The notes under the pieces were generated by a model. The model was not told the origin of the DNA. It saw only the letters and a program-made list of their open reading frames with translations, and made no database searches. A stretch of DNA of 51,977 bases from a virus, in IMG/VR virus record IMGVR_UViG_3300008261_000116, positions 1 to 51,977 of that record; one strand, given 5' to 3'. Positions 51,317 through 51,977 of the stretch are shown piece by piece. Both the position numbers and the translations under genes were made by a program. The first letter of the stretch is position 1. Every line of letters starts with the position of its first letter.

Positions 51317-51344
51317 TTGCAATATGTATTCAGTGTGGTAATAT
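51317..51344 (+). promoter_or_regulatory. Sigma70-type promoter
   Basis: TTGCAA-16-TAATAT; drives 51367. Confidence 0.7.
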
Positions 51345-51366
51345 CTTATCAACGGAGGATAACAAC

Positions 51367-51609
51367 ATGATGATGAAATGCGGATGCTCTCAAAATGGTT
51401 CAAGACAAAATAAGGACGGAACTTGGATTGAAGGATGCGTGATTCACAGCTGCTACGAGCCAATCGAAACCCCGTCACTGGAGAACAGAAAAGCTAAATG
51501 CAGCTATGGATGCAAAATAACGGAAAGTAAAACATCGCTGCCTTTTTTCAGACATCAACCCCAGAAAGAAATGGACTCATATTATTGTGGGTGCTGCGGA
51601 TGGGATTAG
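51367..51609 (+). CDS. Cys-rich 80-aa protein
   Basis: AACGGAGGA before the ATG (three in-frame ATGs; the first is best spaced). Nine Cys: KCGCSQNGS, EGCVIHSCYE, AKCSYGCKI, YYCGCCGWD. Probably binds two zinc ions or forms disulfides. The SQNGSRQNKDGTW...CVIH pattern is familiar from small phage proteins; function unknown. Confidence 0.75.
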   Translation: MMMKCGCSQNGSRQNKDGTWIEGCVIHSCYEPIETPSLENRKAKCSYGCKITESKTSLPFFRHQPQKEMDSYYCGCCGWD

Positions 51610-51630
51610 GGAGCTAATCCCTAATATAAT
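51605..51630 (+). terminator. Hairpin after Cys-rich gene
   Basis: ATTAGGGA-GCTAA-TCCCTAAT followed by ATAAT. Confidence 0.55.
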
Positions 51631-51659
51631 AGTATACCATAGCCAAATTTGTTGTCAAC
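51608..51659. repeat. 52-bp direct repeat, copy 2
   Basis: See 51241-51292. Confidence 0.9.
51631..51658 (-). promoter_or_regulatory. Antisense sigma70-type promoter
   Basis: TTGACA-16-TATACT on the minus strand. Confidence 0.7.
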
Positions 51660-51673
51660 CATTATTTTTTCGC

Positions 51674-51701
51674 TTGACTTAGCTTCAGAATCTGTTATAC
51701 T
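51674..51701 (+). promoter_or_regulatory. Orphan sigma70-type promoter
   Basis: TTGACT-16-TATACT; no gene before the next promoter. A sigma54-like site lies 21 bp downstream. Confidence 0.6.
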
Positions 51702-51722
51702 CCCACTCTCCCAAAAAAATGT

Positions 51723-51738
51723 TGGCATAAACTTTGCA
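51723..51738 (+). promoter_or_regulatory. Sigma54-like site 11
   Basis: TGGCATAAACTTTGCA, preceded by T, between an orphan promoter and the promoter at 51753 (as at site 6). Confidence 0.5.
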
Positions 51739-51752
51739 TACAAAAATAGTTG

Positions 51753-51781
51753 TTGCATTATTATAACTCTTTTAGTACAAT
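51753..51781 (+). promoter_or_regulatory. Sigma70-type promoter
   Basis: TTGCAT-17-TACAAT; drives 51809. Confidence 0.8.
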
Positions 51782-51808
51782 GAATTAACAACAACAACGG
51801 AGGACATT

Positions 51809-51977
51809 ATGTTTATAGCAGAAGGAAAAGATCAGACAAACCTATTCAGAATGAGAACACTCCTACTAGGACTTAGACTTGAAGTCAAGACAGGCATGAA
51901 GCTGACCAATCGTGCCCCATCGGCTTACTCGATCATCAAATCTGAGTATAAGCTGAAGGGAAATAAAGTCTCGGTTT
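51809..51977 (+). CDS. Hypothetical protein, N-terminal part (runs off right edge)
   Basis: AACGGAGGA before the ATG. MFIAEGKDQTNLFRMRTLLL then GLRLEVKTGMKLTNRAPSAY and IIKSEYKLKGNKVS; open to the edge. The pattern 'LL.GL.LE...GMK' followed by 'IIK.EY.LKG' is seen in small phage proteins of unknown function. Confidence 0.7.
   Translation, partial: MFIAEGKDQTNLFRMRTLLLGLRLEVKTGMKLTNRAPSAYSIIKSEYKLKGNKVSV

Overview
The window is a low-GC stretch of a tailed, contractile-tailed (myovirus-type) bacteriophage genome. A Gram-negative host is likely but is not identified by the sequence: several products carry bacterial lipoboxes, there is a murein lytic transglycosylase and a spanin-like lysis cluster, ribosome-binding sites are strong (AACGGAGGA), and sigma70-type promoters are near-consensus. 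No integrase, terminase, portal, DNA polymerase or RNA polymerase gene is visible.

Layout. (1) About 1-17.7 kb, minus strand: a dense operon of virion and assembly genes. In transcription order it runs from connector-type proteins, a virion lytic transglycosylase and small structural proteins to a large acidic protein with an N-terminal cyclase/polymerase-like domain, an HK97-gp10-like tail-completion protein, a Cys-motif protein, a GIY-YIG homing endonuclease, tail sheath, tail tube and an AAA+ ATPase. Two of these genes end at an in-phase A AAA AAG slippery heptamer followed by a long -1 extension that runs exactly to the next start codon. (2) 17.7-29.7 kb, mixed strands: a dNMP-kinase-like gene, Nudix hydrolase, prohead protease (minus), then scaffold-like protein, major capsid protein with an inserted Ig-like domain, a repeat-rich tail fibre and a beta-helix tail spike (plus). 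(3) 29.8-31.5 kb, minus: lysis cluster (holin-like, spanin-like, lipoprotein) and a pyrimidine-dimer-glycosylase-like protein. (4) 31.5-36.9 kb: two convergent operons of mostly unknown proteins, including a MazG-like pyrophosphatase. (5) 36.9-52 kb, plus: more than 40 tiny accessory genes, one CAU tRNA, a degraded DUF7178-like gene and a DUF932 gene.

Regulation differs between the halves. Virion genes are preceded by a recurrent element, WAATCTTTA followed by an AT-rich tract (8 sites), which is a good candidate for a phage late promoter. In the right part nearly every gene has its own TTGACA-17-TANNAT promoter, AACGGAGGA ribosome-binding site and short terminator hairpin. Almost every intergenic gap also carries a second, divergent near-consensus promoter reading antisense into the preceding gene. 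Interleaved with these are 11 copies of a 16-bp motif matching the sigma54 -24/-12 consensus (TGGCAYN5TTGCW), seven on the antisense strand, and arrays of an ATCCACAT iteron.

The most unusual features are: the sigma54-like motif array together with the systematic divergent promoters; the two candidate programmed frameshifts; the cyclase-like domain in a virion-operon protein; the prohead protease with a C-terminal HExxH motif; and promoter/RBS/terminator cassettes whose coding sequence has shrunk to 10-38 codons.
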